Assembly: GCA_020072585.1 (NCBI GenBank) | Contig: JAIQGL010000001.1 | Location: 248,001-312,000, forward strand | From: Terriglobia bacterium | Lineage (GTDB): Bacteria; Acidobacteriota; Terriglobia; Terriglobales; Acidobacteriaceae | Direction: 5' to 3' | Length of the DNA: 64,000 bases | The notes under the pieces: generated by a model | Seen by the model: only the letters and a program-made list of their open reading frames with translations | What the model was told of the DNA's origin: nothing | Database searches by the model: none | Made by a program: the position numbers and the translations under genes | Shown here: in pieces, positions 8,554 to 17,929 of the stretch | Layout: each line of letters starts with the position of its first letter | Position numbering within the stretch: position 1 is the first letter of the stretch

Positions 8554-8792
8554 GGTTTGCTCCTGAGCAAAACCTTACCACGGGAGGGGGATCGCCGACA
8601 TCGCGCGGGAACGCCGTCATCGCACGTCATCGGATCGAACCGATGCTGCCTACCCGATCTTTCCCCAATTCCTCTGTTCCACTGTGTTTCAAGGTTTTGG
8701 ATTTCGATCTTATCAGTGTCATCTGTGTGAATCAGGGGCGGGGGTTGTCGAGGGGGCAGAGAGGAGTCAGAGATAGAACCTGTCGTCAAGCA
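8554..8792. repeat. Intergenic stretch with a dispersed-repeat-like segment
   Basis: No gene seen. Bases around 8695-8745 read ATCTTATCAGTGTCATCTGT followed by GTGAATCAGGGG, resembling the frequent environmental-genome intergenic repeat built on phrases such as ATCAGTGTCATCTGTG. Related phrases occur near 32134, 44358 and 49282. No promoter could be assigned with confidence. Confidence 0.35.
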
Positions 8793-8827
8793 AGAAAAAA
8801 TGGCCTGGACTACCTTCTATCCAGGCC
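8793..8827 (-). terminator. Intrinsic terminator after the TonB-domain gene
   Basis: On the minus strand an 8-bp perfect stem GGCCTGGA / TCCAGGCC with a 10-base loop is followed by ATTTTTTC. It lies about 30 bases after the stop of the gene ending at 8857. Confidence 0.85.
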
Positions 8828-8856
8828 GAATCAGCAGGAGATGCGAAGGTAAGGGA

Positions 8857-9219
8857 CTATGGACCGGCAAAATCGAATTTGACTACCACGGACGATTCTT
8901 CCGCGGCAGGCTCATATTTCCATTTCATAACAGCAGTGACAACCGCCTGGATCAGCACTGGATTGCCGCCCAGGGCTTTTACGTCTTTCACCCTGCCATC
9001 TGTTGCAATCAGCAGTTCAACGCGAGCGCTTCCGCTAATGTTATTTCTTCTGGCCAGTTCGGGATAAACAGGTTCTATCCGGCTTTTCAATTTTCGAGAG
9101 GTTGTTTGCGCGCTAGCCGGAAAGAAAGTAAGAAACCCAATGATTGCCAGTATGCTGGTGTAAACCAATGGACCCATCCAACGGGGGCGTACATGGCGAC
9201 GAATGGAATTCCAATTCAC
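8857..9219 (-). CDS. TonB C-terminal domain protein
   Basis: About 120 residues if initiated at the GTG at 9219, chosen because AGGAGA lies four bases upstream; the frame extends to 9321 without a better site. A hydrophobic stretch (VYTSILAIIGFLTFFPASA) acts as signal or anchor and is followed directly by a TonB-type C-terminal domain: PVYPELARRNNISGSARVEL, then DGRVKDVKALGGNP and AVMKWKYEPA. Family members span the periplasm or act as free-standing energy-transducer-like proteins; the short linker here makes contact with an outer-membrane receptor across the whole periplasm unlikely. It ends in front of a strong terminator. Confidence 0.75.
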   Translation of the reverse strand: MNWNSIRRHVRPRWMGPLVYTSILAIIGFLTFFPASAQTTSRKLKSRIEPVYPELARRNNISGSARVELLIATDGRVKDVKALGGNPVLIQAVVTAVMKWKYEPAAEESSVVVKFDFAGP

Positions 9220-9371
9220 TGCTTCTCCTAGAATGTCTGCGTTCGCGGCTTGCCATGATCCCGCTTGCAGACGGCACGTTGAGTGCATCCTAAGCCAGAA
9301 TGATAGAGGCGGGAAAGTCACTAAAGTAACCCTGTAACATGCCGGTAACTAAGAGTGGGACGAGTTGAACT

Positions 9372-10673
9372 TTAACTTGAAGACTGAGCACTGGTGGCAG
9401 AAGACTCCGGGGTCGCATTCGCAGGCGAAGCGATGCCAGGAGCGTCCGAACGGCCGCGCACCATGAAGTATCCACAGGCTGAAATCAACGCCAGAAAGCC
9501 CGCGCAGGCGATGAATAGAGGCCGAATACCAAGTTTTTGCGCGAGAAATCCAGAGAGCAACAGCCCGAACACCTGGGCGAGCGAAATCAGCGACATAAAA
9601 GTACTGCTGACGCGGCCCACCATGACCGGGGGCGTTTCCTGCTGTGACATGGTTTGCGCCGGCACCCATACAAAAGCAATGGCAAAGCCCATGGTGAAAG
9701 TACTTAGAGCAGCCATGGGGGTACTGCGGAAAGCTCCCAGCAGGGCCGCCGAAATGCCGAGAGAAAAGAGTCCGCCCAGCACAACGTGCGCTTTGGAGCG
9801 GTTGCGCACCAGCCGGGTGACAAGCTGTGTGCCCACGATCAGGCCTACGCCTACCATGGCGCTGATCGCGCCAAACATGAAAGAGCCGGCATGGAGCGTG
9901 TCGCGAATGTAGATGGAAATCAGCGGACTAAACGCACTTAGCACAAAGAAGGCCATCGCCATGGCGATGAATACGAAAGCCAGCCCCGCATGGGTGAAAA
10001 TAAACTTGTTGCCGGCCAGAAAATCCTGGGTAAGCGACTTGACCGTTTTCTCGCCCTGTGCGCGCGCTGGGCGGAGGATGATCAGCCCGGAAATCATGGC
10101 GGCGGAAAAAATAAAACTAGCAACGTCAAGGTAGAAACAAGCCTTTTCCGTCAGCCAAGCCACCAGCATACCTGCGGCTGCGGGCGACAACAGGCGCACA
10201 ACATAAAAAGCCTGGGCCATAAGCGCGTTGGCTGCCAGCAATCCCTCCGGCGGCACAATGGTGCGCACCGTCACGGATTGTGCCGGAGCAAAAAAACTGG
10301 AAACCGCGCTTAGGGCGATAAAGATGGCCGAGATCTGAGCAACATCGCGCGCAAAGACAAGCAACAGAATGAGCCCGGCGCGGATGAGATCACTGGCAAT
10401 CATCAGGCGCTTGACGTTCCAATGATCAACAAAGACGCCAGCAACCGGGCTGATGACGGCAAGCGGCAGCATATAGGCGATGGTCACAGCCGTGACCTGC
10501 AATGCCGTCCCGTGCCAGCGGAACGTGATGAGGCTGATGACGCCGAACAAGGCAAGGAAGTCGCCAAAGATGCTGACAAACTGCGCCAGCCAGAGCGTGC
10601 GGAACGGCTTGAACTTCAAGATCGTCTTGAGTGTATAAGCCGCTGGAGAAGTTGTTTCAGCTGGGGAAGCCAT
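9372..10673 (-). CDS. MFS exporter (EntS/MefA-like)
   Basis: A 433-residue polytopic membrane protein with about 12 hydrophobic segments. The start (KFKPFRTLWLAQFVSIFGD), the loop after helix 2 (GVFVDHWNVKRLMIASDLIR) and SSFFAPAQSVTVRTIVP are the conserved landmarks of the MFS_3 group containing EntS and macrolide exporters. It probably exports a small molecule with proton exchange; the substrate is unknown. A 30-residue low-complexity tail rich in Ala, Ser and Thr ends the protein. The gene stands alone, divergent from the receiver-like gene. Confidence 0.8.
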   Translation of the reverse strand: MASPAETTSPAAYTLKTILKFKPFRTLWLAQFVSIFGDFLALFGVISLITFRWHGTALQVTAVTIAYMLPLAVISPVAGVFVDHWNVKRLMIASDLIRAGLILLLVFARDVAQISAIFIALSAVSSFFAPAQSVTVRTIVPPEGLLAANALMAQAFYVVRLLSPAAAGMLVAWLTEKACFYLDVASFIFSAAMISGLIILRPARAQGEKTVKSLTQDFLAGNKFIFTHAGLAFVFIAMAMAFFVLSAFSPLISIYIRDTLHAGSFMFGAISAMVGVGLIVGTQLVTRLVRNRSKAHVVLGGLFSLGISAALLGAFRSTPMAALSTFTMGFAIAFVWVPAQTMSQQETPPVMVGRVSSTFMSLISLAQVFGLLLSGFLAQKLGIRPLFIACAGFLALISACGYFMVRGRSDAPGIASPANATPESSATSAQSSS

Positions 10674-10998
10674 TGACCGTCTCGAGTGTCTCTGATTGGA
10701 AGCTTATCGCACGTAGCTTGCTTGTGCCGCGAGCGAGGAAGAAAAATTCATTTCGAAGAAAAAATTCGGGCTGGGGTCCTGTATTATTTCGCAGCAGAAT
10801 CGGCGGCAATTCCATTTTGCCCGGCATTGCAATGACCGGATTCGATACCGGCAATGGTTTATTGGAGTCTTTAATTGAGGGTCTGTTTTGGCCCTCTCTA
10901 AGTAATTGAAAATAGGCGAGTAATGGTGTGGGCCTGTTCGAAATGAAAAAAGCAATTTAGAGTAGTACGTAACTTGGTTGCACAGGAAACACCCCCGA
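10674..10998. other. Divergent intergenic region, no gene seen
   Basis: It separates the MFS gene from the receiver-like gene. A short hairpin-forming sequence, GAGGG with a 10-base loop and CCCTC (10877-10896), and an ATTGCAAT palindrome near 10827 within a Gly/Cys-poor GC-rich context are present; neither can be assigned. Confidence 0.3.
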
Positions 10999-11379
10999 AT
11001 GTCTCAACACGCTCCCCCCGCCACGTTGCTTCTGATCGTGGCAACTGAACCCGCGTTGCGCTTGCGGCTGGATTGGCTGGAACGCGCGGGATACCGCGTA
11101 AGAACAGCTTGCAGCCTGAAAGAAGTGGACCAGGCCTGCAATGGCCAGGCGTTTGACATCATCCTGATTGCCGATACCGTGGAGCCGCGCATGAAGAAGG
11201 CGATCAGCCATACGGTCAGGTACTACCTTCCTGAAGCGCCGATCCTGCAGATGGGACGCATCCGCCCGGATATTGATGGTGGCAATAGTTTCGTAACCGG
11301 CGATTCGCGCGAAGGAGTGCTGGAATCCGTATCAAAAATTCTGAAGCGCCGCGATGACATCAGACCCGCGGCGATCTAG
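10999..11379 (+). CDS. Stand-alone response-regulator receiver-like protein
   Basis: About 126 residues from the ATG at 10999 (AGGAAA upstream). The fold pattern of a receiver domain is visible: TLLLIVATEPALRLRLDWLERAGY, a central QAFDIILIADT with a possible phospho-acceptor Asp, and a late beta strand. The acidic cluster at the N-terminus is reduced and the conserved Thr/Lys are not clear, so it may be a pseudo-receiver. There is no output domain. A strong terminator follows. Confidence 0.55.
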   Translation: MSQHAPPATLLLIVATEPALRLRLDWLERAGYRVRTACSLKEVDQACNGQAFDIILIADTVEPRMKKAISHTVRYYLPEAPILQMGRIRPDIDGGNSFVTGDSREGVLESVSKILKRRDDIRPAAI

Positions 11380-11420
11380 CACAAAAGGGCGACTGCGAGC
11401 CTGGGCGACATTTTCATGGT

Positions 11421-11458
11421 AAAAAAAAGAGGAACCTTGAGCGGTTCCTCTTTTTATT
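11421..11458. terminator. Bidirectional intrinsic terminator
   Basis: Between two convergent genes: A-tract, GAGGAACC, loop TTGAGC, GGTTCCTC, T-tract. Symmetric A and T runs let it work on both strands. Confidence 0.9.
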
Positions 11459-11487
11459 TGGCTGAGCATTGATTGGTTGAGCAAAAG

Positions 11488-13104
11488 CTATTTTGGTGCT
11501 GATGTGCCGGCATCGGCAGTCTTCAAGCCAATGGCATCGCCCGAGAGAACGAGTTCAACACGGCGGTTCGCCTGGCGTCCTTCAGCAGTGTCATTGGATG
11601 CAACGGGCTGCGTCTTGCCAAGACCGCGCGATACGATGGAGCTGTCCGCGATCCCCTGTTGCACCAGATAGTCGCGCACGGCGCGCGCGCGGTTTTCTGA
11701 AAGCTTCTGGTTGTATTCGTCACTTCCCACGGCGTCCGTGTGGCCTTCCACTTCAAGATGCAGTCCCGGGTGTGCGATGACGATGCCGCTCACCTTGGCC
11801 AGCCGCTCACGCGCACCGGAGAGCAATTCAAAACTGCCGGTCTTGAAGAGGACGTCAGACATGTTGGCGATCAGGCCCCGGGCTGTATCGCGCGTGGACA
11901 GGATTGTGTTCAGCTGTTGCAGAAGCTGCGCGCGCAGGTCAGCTTTTTCCTGCTCCGCCTGCTGGCGCAGACGGTCGGATTCTTCAGCGGCCTTACGGGC
12001 CTTGTCTGCTTCCACGGCCAGAGCCTGCTTTTGTTGCTCTGCGGCGGCACGGGCGGTATCTGCTTCTTTACGCGCGCTCTCTGCTTCCTGCCGTGCCTTT
12101 TCGGCCTCCGCCTTCATGCGCTCCGCGTCAGCCTGGGCAGCCTGCGCCGCTGCTTTGGCTTGCTCAGCCTGGACACGGGCATCTTCTGCGGACTTACGGC
12201 GCTGTGCTTCATCCATGGCGTCCTGCCGGGCTTTGGCTTCACGGTCTTCCGCGGCCTTCTTGTCCGCGGCCGCCTTGGCCTGGGCTTCTTCCTCCGCTTT
12301 TTGCTTCACAGCCATCACGCGGGCTTCCTCGGCGGTGCTTACGGTTTCCCGCGCCAGCGTTTCCACGGTGCTTTTATCGCGCTTCTGAACGTAAGCTTCT
12401 TCCGCTTGCCTGAGCTGCTGCGTGGCCTTGGTCAGGATGGAAGGGGCGTATTTGTCAGCGGTCGCTAGATTGGCGATGCGCACGGCGTTGCGCGCCTCAA
12501 ACAGCACACGCGGCGTTTTGCGGTCGATGCCGAAGATAGCGTCCTGGATCTTGGTGTTGGTGGCGGAGTAGGTGCCGCGTCCCAGCAGTTCGTATTTGGC
12601 TTCAATGTTTTCCTGGCGGCCCACCGTTGATGCGCCGACAACGTTTTCCATCACCACCATGTTGCCCGGCTGGTTGACGGCGAAGTAGGGCTCCGCGGTC
12701 ACGATCATGCCGAACGTCTGCATGTCCGTGATGGCCTTGACGCGGCTTCCATTGTGATCAACCACGAGTTCGCCCAGGTTGACCGCGCGGCCTTCCGGGG
12801 AGATGGCCCACAGCACCAGCGATAGATATTCCAGGCCAAATTTGGTGGGATCATCCAGGCCTTCAAATTTGGCGTCGATTTCCACGCTGCTCTTCTTGCC
12901 CGCGACCTTGGCTTCACCGGAGGCATTTTGCATGAGTTCCGTGCCATGAAAGTCGATCTTCACGGCATCGCCGCGCAGCCGGTAATTGACAGCTTTGGTG
13001 GTGCGATGCACCGGCGCCGATTGCGGCGCGGCGGACTGGGCCAGTCCAACGGCGCTGAATGCGGCCAAACAGAGAAACAGGAAAAACGCCAGACATTTTT
13101 TCAT
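11488..13104 (-). CDS. OmpA-family protein with long coiled coil
   Basis: 538 residues. Residues 1-23 form a signal peptide (MKKCLAFFLFLCLAAFSAVG). A beta-rich N-terminal region is followed at about 235-395 by a long Ala/Lys/Glu-rich heptad region (repeats such as AAEQQKQALAVEADKARKAA) predicted to be a coiled coil. The C-terminus, about 410-525, is an OmpA-like peptidoglycan-binding domain: TGSFELLSGARERLAKVSGI, VEGHTDAVGSDEYNQKLSENR, RGLGKTQPVASNDT and GRQANRRVEL. It is probably an outer-membrane or periplasmic cell-envelope tether that reaches the wall. The gene ends against the bidirectional terminator. Confidence 0.85.
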   Translation of the reverse strand: MKKCLAFFLFLCLAAFSAVGLAQSAAPQSAPVHRTTKAVNYRLRGDAVKIDFHGTELMQNASGEAKVAGKKSSVEIDAKFEGLDDPTKFGLEYLSLVLWAISPEGRAVNLGELVVDHNGSRVKAITDMQTFGMIVTAEPYFAVNQPGNMVVMENVVGASTVGRQENIEAKYELLGRGTYSATNTKIQDAIFGIDRKTPRVLFEARNAVRIANLATADKYAPSILTKATQQLRQAEEAYVQKRDKSTVETLARETVSTAEEARVMAVKQKAEEEAQAKAAADKKAAEDREAKARQDAMDEAQRRKSAEDARVQAEQAKAAAQAAQADAERMKAEAEKARQEAESARKEADTARAAAEQQKQALAVEADKARKAAEESDRLRQQAEQEKADLRAQLLQQLNTILSTRDTARGLIANMSDVLFKTGSFELLSGARERLAKVSGIVIAHPGLHLEVEGHTDAVGSDEYNQKLSENRARAVRDYLVQQGIADSSIVSRGLGKTQPVASNDTAEGRQANRRVELVLSGDAIGLKTADAGTSAPK

Positions 13105-13341
13105 GGCAATGCCTCACTTCAGGTTTTATTTCTTTGGATCAGTTCGGTATAACTCTATGTGACTCTGGGTATTATGAAAAGAGCACCGGGTAACAACAGG
13201 GCACATTGCACTTTGGTGACTCCCTGGAGCGAAAATGCAAATTTCGCCGGAAAACGTACACAGCGCCCGGTTCGATGCAGCTACCCGCCCCGCCCGCCGG
13301 GGCGATCATAACTTGCTTTCAAGCGAAAGGAAACTCAAAAG

Positions 13342-13884
13342 ATGCAGCGAAAATATTTGGCAGTTGGAGTCATGTTTGTCCTGATGATCGCGGCGCTGGC
13401 CATCGCGCAGCAGCCTCCGCAAGACAAGAGCAAGCGGCCCAGTCCTCCGGGCACGGCCGAAGTCACTCTCAAAAACAAGAAAGTCACCATCGAATACAGC
13501 CGTCCTTTTCTCAAGGGCAGGAAAGTGGGCCAGGAACTCGCGCCTTACGGCAAGGTGTGGCGTACGGGAGCCAATGAAGCCACCGCGCTGACCACGGAAG
13601 TTAACCTGAATATCGGCGGTGTGAAGGTGCCCGCGGGCAAGTACACACTGTACACTCTGCCGTCGGAAGGCACGTGGAAGCTCATCATCAACAAGCAGAC
13701 CGGCCAGTGGGGCACGCAGTATGACGAGAGCCAGGACCTGGCGCGCGTCGACATGAAGAAAAGCGCTTTGCCGCAGTCCGTGGAGCAGTTCACCATCTCC
13801 TTTGACAAGAAAGGGGAAAGCACGGCAGAGCTGAACCTGGATTGGGAGAATACGCGCGTTTCAGTGGCTGTAAAAGCTGAGTAG
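13342..13884 (+). CDS. DUF2911 exported protein
   Basis: 180 residues with an N-terminal signal peptide (YLAVGVMFVLMIAALAIAQQ). The remaining beta-rich domain carries the DUF2911 landmarks RPFLKGRKVGQELAPYGKVW, RTGANEATALTT, VPAGKYTLYTLPSEGTWKLI and NKQTGQWGTQYD. The family is common in Acidobacteria and Bacteroidetes and has no known function. AAAGGA lies upstream of the ATG. It is divergent from the OmpA-family gene. Confidence 0.85.
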   Translation: MQRKYLAVGVMFVLMIAALAIAQQPPQDKSKRPSPPGTAEVTLKNKKVTIEYSRPFLKGRKVGQELAPYGKVWRTGANEATALTTEVNLNIGGVKVPAGKYTLYTLPSEGTWKLIINKQTGQWGTQYDESQDLARVDMKKSALPQSVEQFTISFDKKGESTAELNLDWENTRVSVAVKAE

Positions 13885-13923
13885 GTTCAGACGGGGACGA
13901 TTGTACGGGGTGGCAGCGGCAGG

Positions 13924-14472
13924 CTAGAGTTCGCAACCGCTGCTGCTACCGCCGCCGGATGAGAGTCTTCCACTGCTGCTTGTGCTTGAGCCGGGAATAA
14001 AGAAATGCACTTCTCCGCTTTGCGTGGAAGAGACTGTGCAGCGGCCACTCACGGTTGATTCCGGTGACGCGTTGACCGTGTAACCCGTGGTGGGCTTGTT
14101 GCCGTCTCCCACGATGTCAAACACATAACCGTTCTTGAGTCCGCTGGTCAGCGATTCATCCATGATGATGCATGCGCTGGTGCTGGTGGGTTTTTCACAG
14201 GTAGTGCCGTGGCTGCCCAGATTTACCAGGCTCGGCGAATAACCCACTTCCGGATAGGTATTGAAATACAAAGTTTCCGCGGTGTGGATCGTCTTGACTG
14301 AGGCCACCGCCGCCGCTTCATTGGCGCGCATCTTGCCATGAATCAGGTTCGGAATTGCAATCGCCGCGATGATCAGAATGACCATCACGACAACCAAGGC
14401 CTCCACCAGGGAAAACCCGGCGTGTTTCGATCCTGCGCGATTGATAGAAGCTTGTGTTCTTACCATGGGCAT
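13924..14472 (-). CDS. Type IV pilin-like (prepilin) protein
   Basis: 182 residues. The class III leader ends in KHAG, followed by FSLVEALVVVMVILI with Glu at position +5, the signature for prepilin peptidase cleavage and N-methylation. The body has a helical spine (MRANEAAAVASVKTIHTAET) and then a beta-rich head with Cys pairs (TTCEKPTSTSAC; GRC near the end). The C-terminus is a short Ser/Gly-rich tail ending in SSGCEL. It could be a major pilin or a pseudopilin of a type II secretion machine; no assembly genes lie nearby, so the role is open. Confidence 0.85.
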   Translation of the reverse strand: MPMVRTQASINRAGSKHAGFSLVEALVVVMVILIIAAIAIPNLIHGKMRANEAAAVASVKTIHTAETLYFNTYPEVGYSPSLVNLGSHGTTCEKPTSTSACIIMDESLTSGLKNGYVFDIVGDGNKPTTGYTVNASPESTVSGRCTVSSTQSGEVHFFIPGSSTSSSGRLSSGGGSSSGCEL

Positions 14473-14877
14473 AGCACAAAGGTAACGCCTTAAGGTGAGT
14501 ACTAGGATACCCTAAAACTTCAGCTTCTCTGATTATTAAATCTCTAATGTTGGCAGAAAATATGCCCTAGGATTTAAGTGCTTTCAATTCAATGAGGCTG
14601 GAGTTACTTCGGTTTGCAGTCGAGGCAGATCGAGGTTGCAAACAAGTGCACACCCAGTGTTTCCGGGCCTAAAAAGGCTGCCTTTAAGATTTCTAATTCC
14701 ATTTTAATCAGGCTTCCAAAGAAGCACTGCTAGCTTTGCACGGTACGAGGTGGTTATGTGCGAGCTCATCGTTTTTTACGTGCCGGCAAACTTTCAATCG
14801 TCTCCGGCAAAGTGGATGCCGCCATCAGAGCGGGGAAAGATCATCGAGTTTCAGGTGAAGCAGGCCAAAAAATCAGC
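14473..14877. other. AT-richer intergenic region upstream of the pilin gene
   Basis: No gene seen; GC is visibly lower than in the flanking genes. The motif ACCCTAA (minus orientation TTAGGGT) near 14507 lies close to the pilin start. A similar ACCCTAAGGG occurs near 60298. No confident promoter or RNA gene. Confidence 0.3.
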
Positions 14878-17502
14878 TTAGGCAGCGGACCGATCGTCAT
14901 CAGACACGCCGGCGCTTTTTGCCAATGCATCCCCCTGAGCCTGGTCCCTGTCCGGCAACAGTTCATCTTCTGAGCCTGGTCGATTCGCGGCAAACGGAAG
15001 AAACACGGCGCAGCATGTGCCGTGGAGCGCTTCGCCGGTGCGGCTCCGCACACGCAAACTGCCTTGATGCTTCTGCACAATGCCCTGACTCACCCACAAG
15101 CCCAGGCCGGTACCCTTGGAATTCTTGGTGGAAAAGAAGGGCTCAAAGATCTGCGACATGTTTTCCGCCGGAATGCCGCAGCCATCGTCAGCCACCGCCA
15201 CGCGAATGCCCGCGCGGCCCTGCCCGTCATGCCCCTGTCTCACGCGAATATTGATGTTACCCGGCGCCGTGATGGCCTCAATCGCATTCAAGACAAGGTT
15301 GGAAAACACCTGCCGCAACTCAGTGGGAAACGCCGCCAGCGGGCCGACATCACTGAAATCCTTATGCACCGTAATCCGGCCCTGCTCAATCCTCTCGTCA
15401 TAGGCGGCCAGGACTTCCTCGAACAAGTGCGGCACGGAACTCATGACTGGCGAGGAAATTTCACGGTAGAAGCCAAGTGTCTGCTTGGTGATGTGGACCA
15501 CGCGCGCCAGCTCCTCTTCCGCGGTCCTGACATAGACCAGGGCGGACTCCGGCATTTTGGAGTTGGTGCGCAGGATGTAAAGCGCGTTCATCACCGAGGC
15601 CAGCGGGTTGTTGATCTCATGCGCGATGCTGGCCGCCAGGCGGCCGGTGGCGGCAATTTTTTCCGACTGCCGGAGCGTTTGCTCCGTGGCTTTGCGCGAG
15701 GTCACGTCCATGGCCACGCCGAGCATGCGGACAGGTATTTCGCCCATCACAATGGTGCGTCCGCGCGCTTCCAGCCAGTGCAGGCTTTTATCGGCAAGCA
15801 CCACCCGGTATTGCACCTCATACTCGCCCTTCTTTGCCAGCGCGTCAGTAATGGACTGGTGCACGTGCTGGCGGTCTTCAGCAAAAATGCTCTCCATCCA
15901 GCTTTCATAGCGGCCATCAAATTTTTCCACTTCAATTCCATGCAGGCGGCGGATCTCGTCAGACCATGCCAGTTCGCCGGTTTGCAGGTCCCATTCCCAG
16001 ATGCCGATTCCGACATATTGCTGCGCCAGCTGCATGCTCTCCTTGCCGCGCTCCAGTGTTTCCTGAGCGCGCCTGGTTTCAGCAATCTGCTCCTGCGCCT
16101 CACGGTAGAGACGAACGTTGTCAATGGCCACGGAGGCCATATGCGTCAGCTGGACCAGGATGGCTTCATCGTCGGGGGAAAATTCACCGGCCAGTTTCTG
16201 GGAGAGCTGGATCAGGCCAAGGTTCCTGCCATCGCGCGTGAGCAGCGGCGCGGCCAGCCAGCCGTAGCGCGTGGCGTCCGTCGCCCGGCGCACGGGACCC
16301 CAGGCATTGGAGCGCGATCCTGCGTGCAGCCGGACAGGTTTGTTGAGCTTGCACGCCAGCATGAACATCTCAGAACTCTCTTTGGCAAACTCCAGCGCGG
16401 TTTGCCCTTCCGCCACGGAGACACAGGTAATGCTGCGGTTCCAGTCGCCTCTGGGTAGCAGGGTGGTCAGCGCCTGGCGGGCGCCAATGATGTTTCTGGC
16501 CTGATCGGTGATGACCTGAAGCAAAGAGTCCACAGCCAGCGCGGAATTAATTTTGACCGCGGCTTCCGCCAGCGAGCGCAGCACTGCGGTACGTTGCTGC
16601 TCAGCCGCCAATGTCTGGAGGGACTCATGGTAGAGGCGGGCATTATCCAGCGCATTGGCGGCCTGCCGGGCGTATAGCTCAACCAGGCGCGACTGGCGGT
16701 CATTGGGAGAGTGCGGCTTGCGGAAGAACGTTACCACCACGCCCAGTGCGTCGCCACGGGCGTTGATGATTGGCATGCTGAAGATAGAGCGGAAGCCAAT
16801 CTGGGTGGCCGCATCAATAAACGGAAAATATGTTCCGGACCTGTCGATGTCTTCAATCAGCACGCGGTGATCAGGAGAAAAAAACGATGCCGGCAGCTCG
16901 CCAAACAGCTTGATCTGCGGGGCCGTGAAGCCGGCAAAAGTTGCCACCTGCAAGGTTTTGCTGGAGCGTTCAGGGAGCAGGAGCAGCATTGCCAGGTCAG
17001 TTTTTTGGAGCGCCGCAATGGAGGCCAAAACGTCATTCAGCAATCGCTGCAACTCCAGGTTGCTGGAAAGGCGCACGCTTAGATCATGAAAGCGCTTGAG
17101 ATCGCTGCGCTGCGATTCAAGTTCGTCACGCAGCCGCGCAAGATCGGTGTTGAGCCTGCCCGCGACCATTTCAGCGGCAGACCACTTCTGCCGCGCCAGG
17201 CCCACAACCAGCGCCACCGCGATCAGCAGCGCCGACCATAGTTCATTGCTGGAGACGGAGGTTTCCGGCTGATAGAGATAGGCGAAGGCGTTCAGCGCGG
17301 CAGTATTCAGCAGCACTCCAACCACGGCGGCAGGCAGTCCGCCAACCACCGCGGAGATGCATGCGGCAGCAATGAAAAACACCGCTACACCGGGATGGAA
17401 AATGGGCAGGCTATATCTGGCCACGCTCCACGCAGCCACAGGCAACAAGAATGTGATGACCCACGAAACCACACGCAGGCGAGCCGTAGGGGAGGGATAC
17501 AT
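14878..17502 (-). CDS. Membrane sensor histidine kinase with two GAF domains and a PAS domain
   Basis: 874 residues. The first 105 residues hold about four membrane helices similar to the KdpD-type (DUF4118) membrane module, then a short coiled linker, GAF domain 1 (about 130-300), GAF domain 2 (about 310-470), a PAS/PAC segment (about 490-610; WEWDLQTGELAWSDEIRRLH and YRVVLADKSLHWLEARG), a HisKA dimerisation domain with the phospho-acceptor in SIAHEINNPLASVMNALYIL, and an HATPase domain with LVLNAIEAI (N box), VADDGCGIP (G1), IFEPFFSTKNSKGTGLGL (F and G2). The HEINNP type is typical of NtrB-like kinases. No response regulator is adjacent, so its partner is elsewhere. Confidence 0.92.
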   Translation of the reverse strand: MYPSPTARLRVVSWVITFLLPVAAWSVARYSLPIFHPGVAVFFIAAACISAVVGGLPAAVVGVLLNTAALNAFAYLYQPETSVSSNELWSALLIAVALVVGLARQKWSAAEMVAGRLNTDLARLRDELESQRSDLKRFHDLSVRLSSNLELQRLLNDVLASIAALQKTDLAMLLLLPERSSKTLQVATFAGFTAPQIKLFGELPASFFSPDHRVLIEDIDRSGTYFPFIDAATQIGFRSIFSMPIINARGDALGVVVTFFRKPHSPNDRQSRLVELYARQAANALDNARLYHESLQTLAAEQQRTAVLRSLAEAAVKINSALAVDSLLQVITDQARNIIGARQALTTLLPRGDWNRSITCVSVAEGQTALEFAKESSEMFMLACKLNKPVRLHAGSRSNAWGPVRRATDATRYGWLAAPLLTRDGRNLGLIQLSQKLAGEFSPDDEAILVQLTHMASVAIDNVRLYREAQEQIAETRRAQETLERGKESMQLAQQYVGIGIWEWDLQTGELAWSDEIRRLHGIEVEKFDGRYESWMESIFAEDRQHVHQSITDALAKKGEYEVQYRVVLADKSLHWLEARGRTIVMGEIPVRMLGVAMDVTSRKATEQTLRQSEKIAATGRLAASIAHEINNPLASVMNALYILRTNSKMPESALVYVRTAEEELARVVHITKQTLGFYREISSPVMSSVPHLFEEVLAAYDERIEQGRITVHKDFSDVGPLAAFPTELRQVFSNLVLNAIEAITAPGNINIRVRQGHDGQGRAGIRVAVADDGCGIPAENMSQIFEPFFSTKNSKGTGLGLWVSQGIVQKHQGSLRVRSRTGEALHGTCCAVFLPFAANRPGSEDELLPDRDQAQGDALAKSAGVSDDDRSAA

Positions 17503-17929
17503 TTTTCTCGTTTACTCCTGCTCTAAAGTGAGCTGTTGCAGACGAGTGGCCATTCGAGCATAGCACGCATTGGAGCATGAATTCCCAGCCTGGCTAGGGC
17601 ATTAGGACGAGATGAGCAGTGAACTGATCGAGAGAAGCAGCAGGAATATAGCAACGGCGCCATGGGTCAAAAGATGCCGTGAATTGAGCAACCGTACATG
17701 CTGAGCGATGGTCTTGAATCTAAGAAAAAACCAAGACACGGTGCAAGCGTTGCCGGAGCCACCTTGCGGCTGGTCAACCTGGATATCGCCGCGAGTGCCA
17801 AAAGCGCAATTGTCAGAAAACTTCCAAACAGTCCAGTACTTGGTAATGGCCAGGTTACCGGCGAGTCTCTTCCGCCACAGAGGGACAAGGGCTTAGATTT
17901 TATGAAGTAATGGCGCATACTGAGAAACG
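17503..17929. other. Intergenic region, no gene seen
   Basis: Short open frames exist on both strands (for example 17698-17910) but none has a ribosome-binding site or recognisable content. It marks the left edge of a block of mostly unrecognised genes. Confidence 0.3.

Noticed and set aside
9220-9321. Upstream extension of the TonB-domain protein
   Set aside because: The GTG at 9219 has AGGAGA at good distance; the extension has no start site of comparable quality.
15022-16458. Long plus-strand open frame opposite the histidine kinase
   Set aside because: The kinase on the minus strand has all its motifs in order; the antisense frame is Arg/His-rich with no start site.
17698-17910. Possible small gene between the kinase and the unknown gene at 17930
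   Set aside because: No ribosome-binding site, and an overlapping open frame on the other strand is equally plausible; neither is protein-like.
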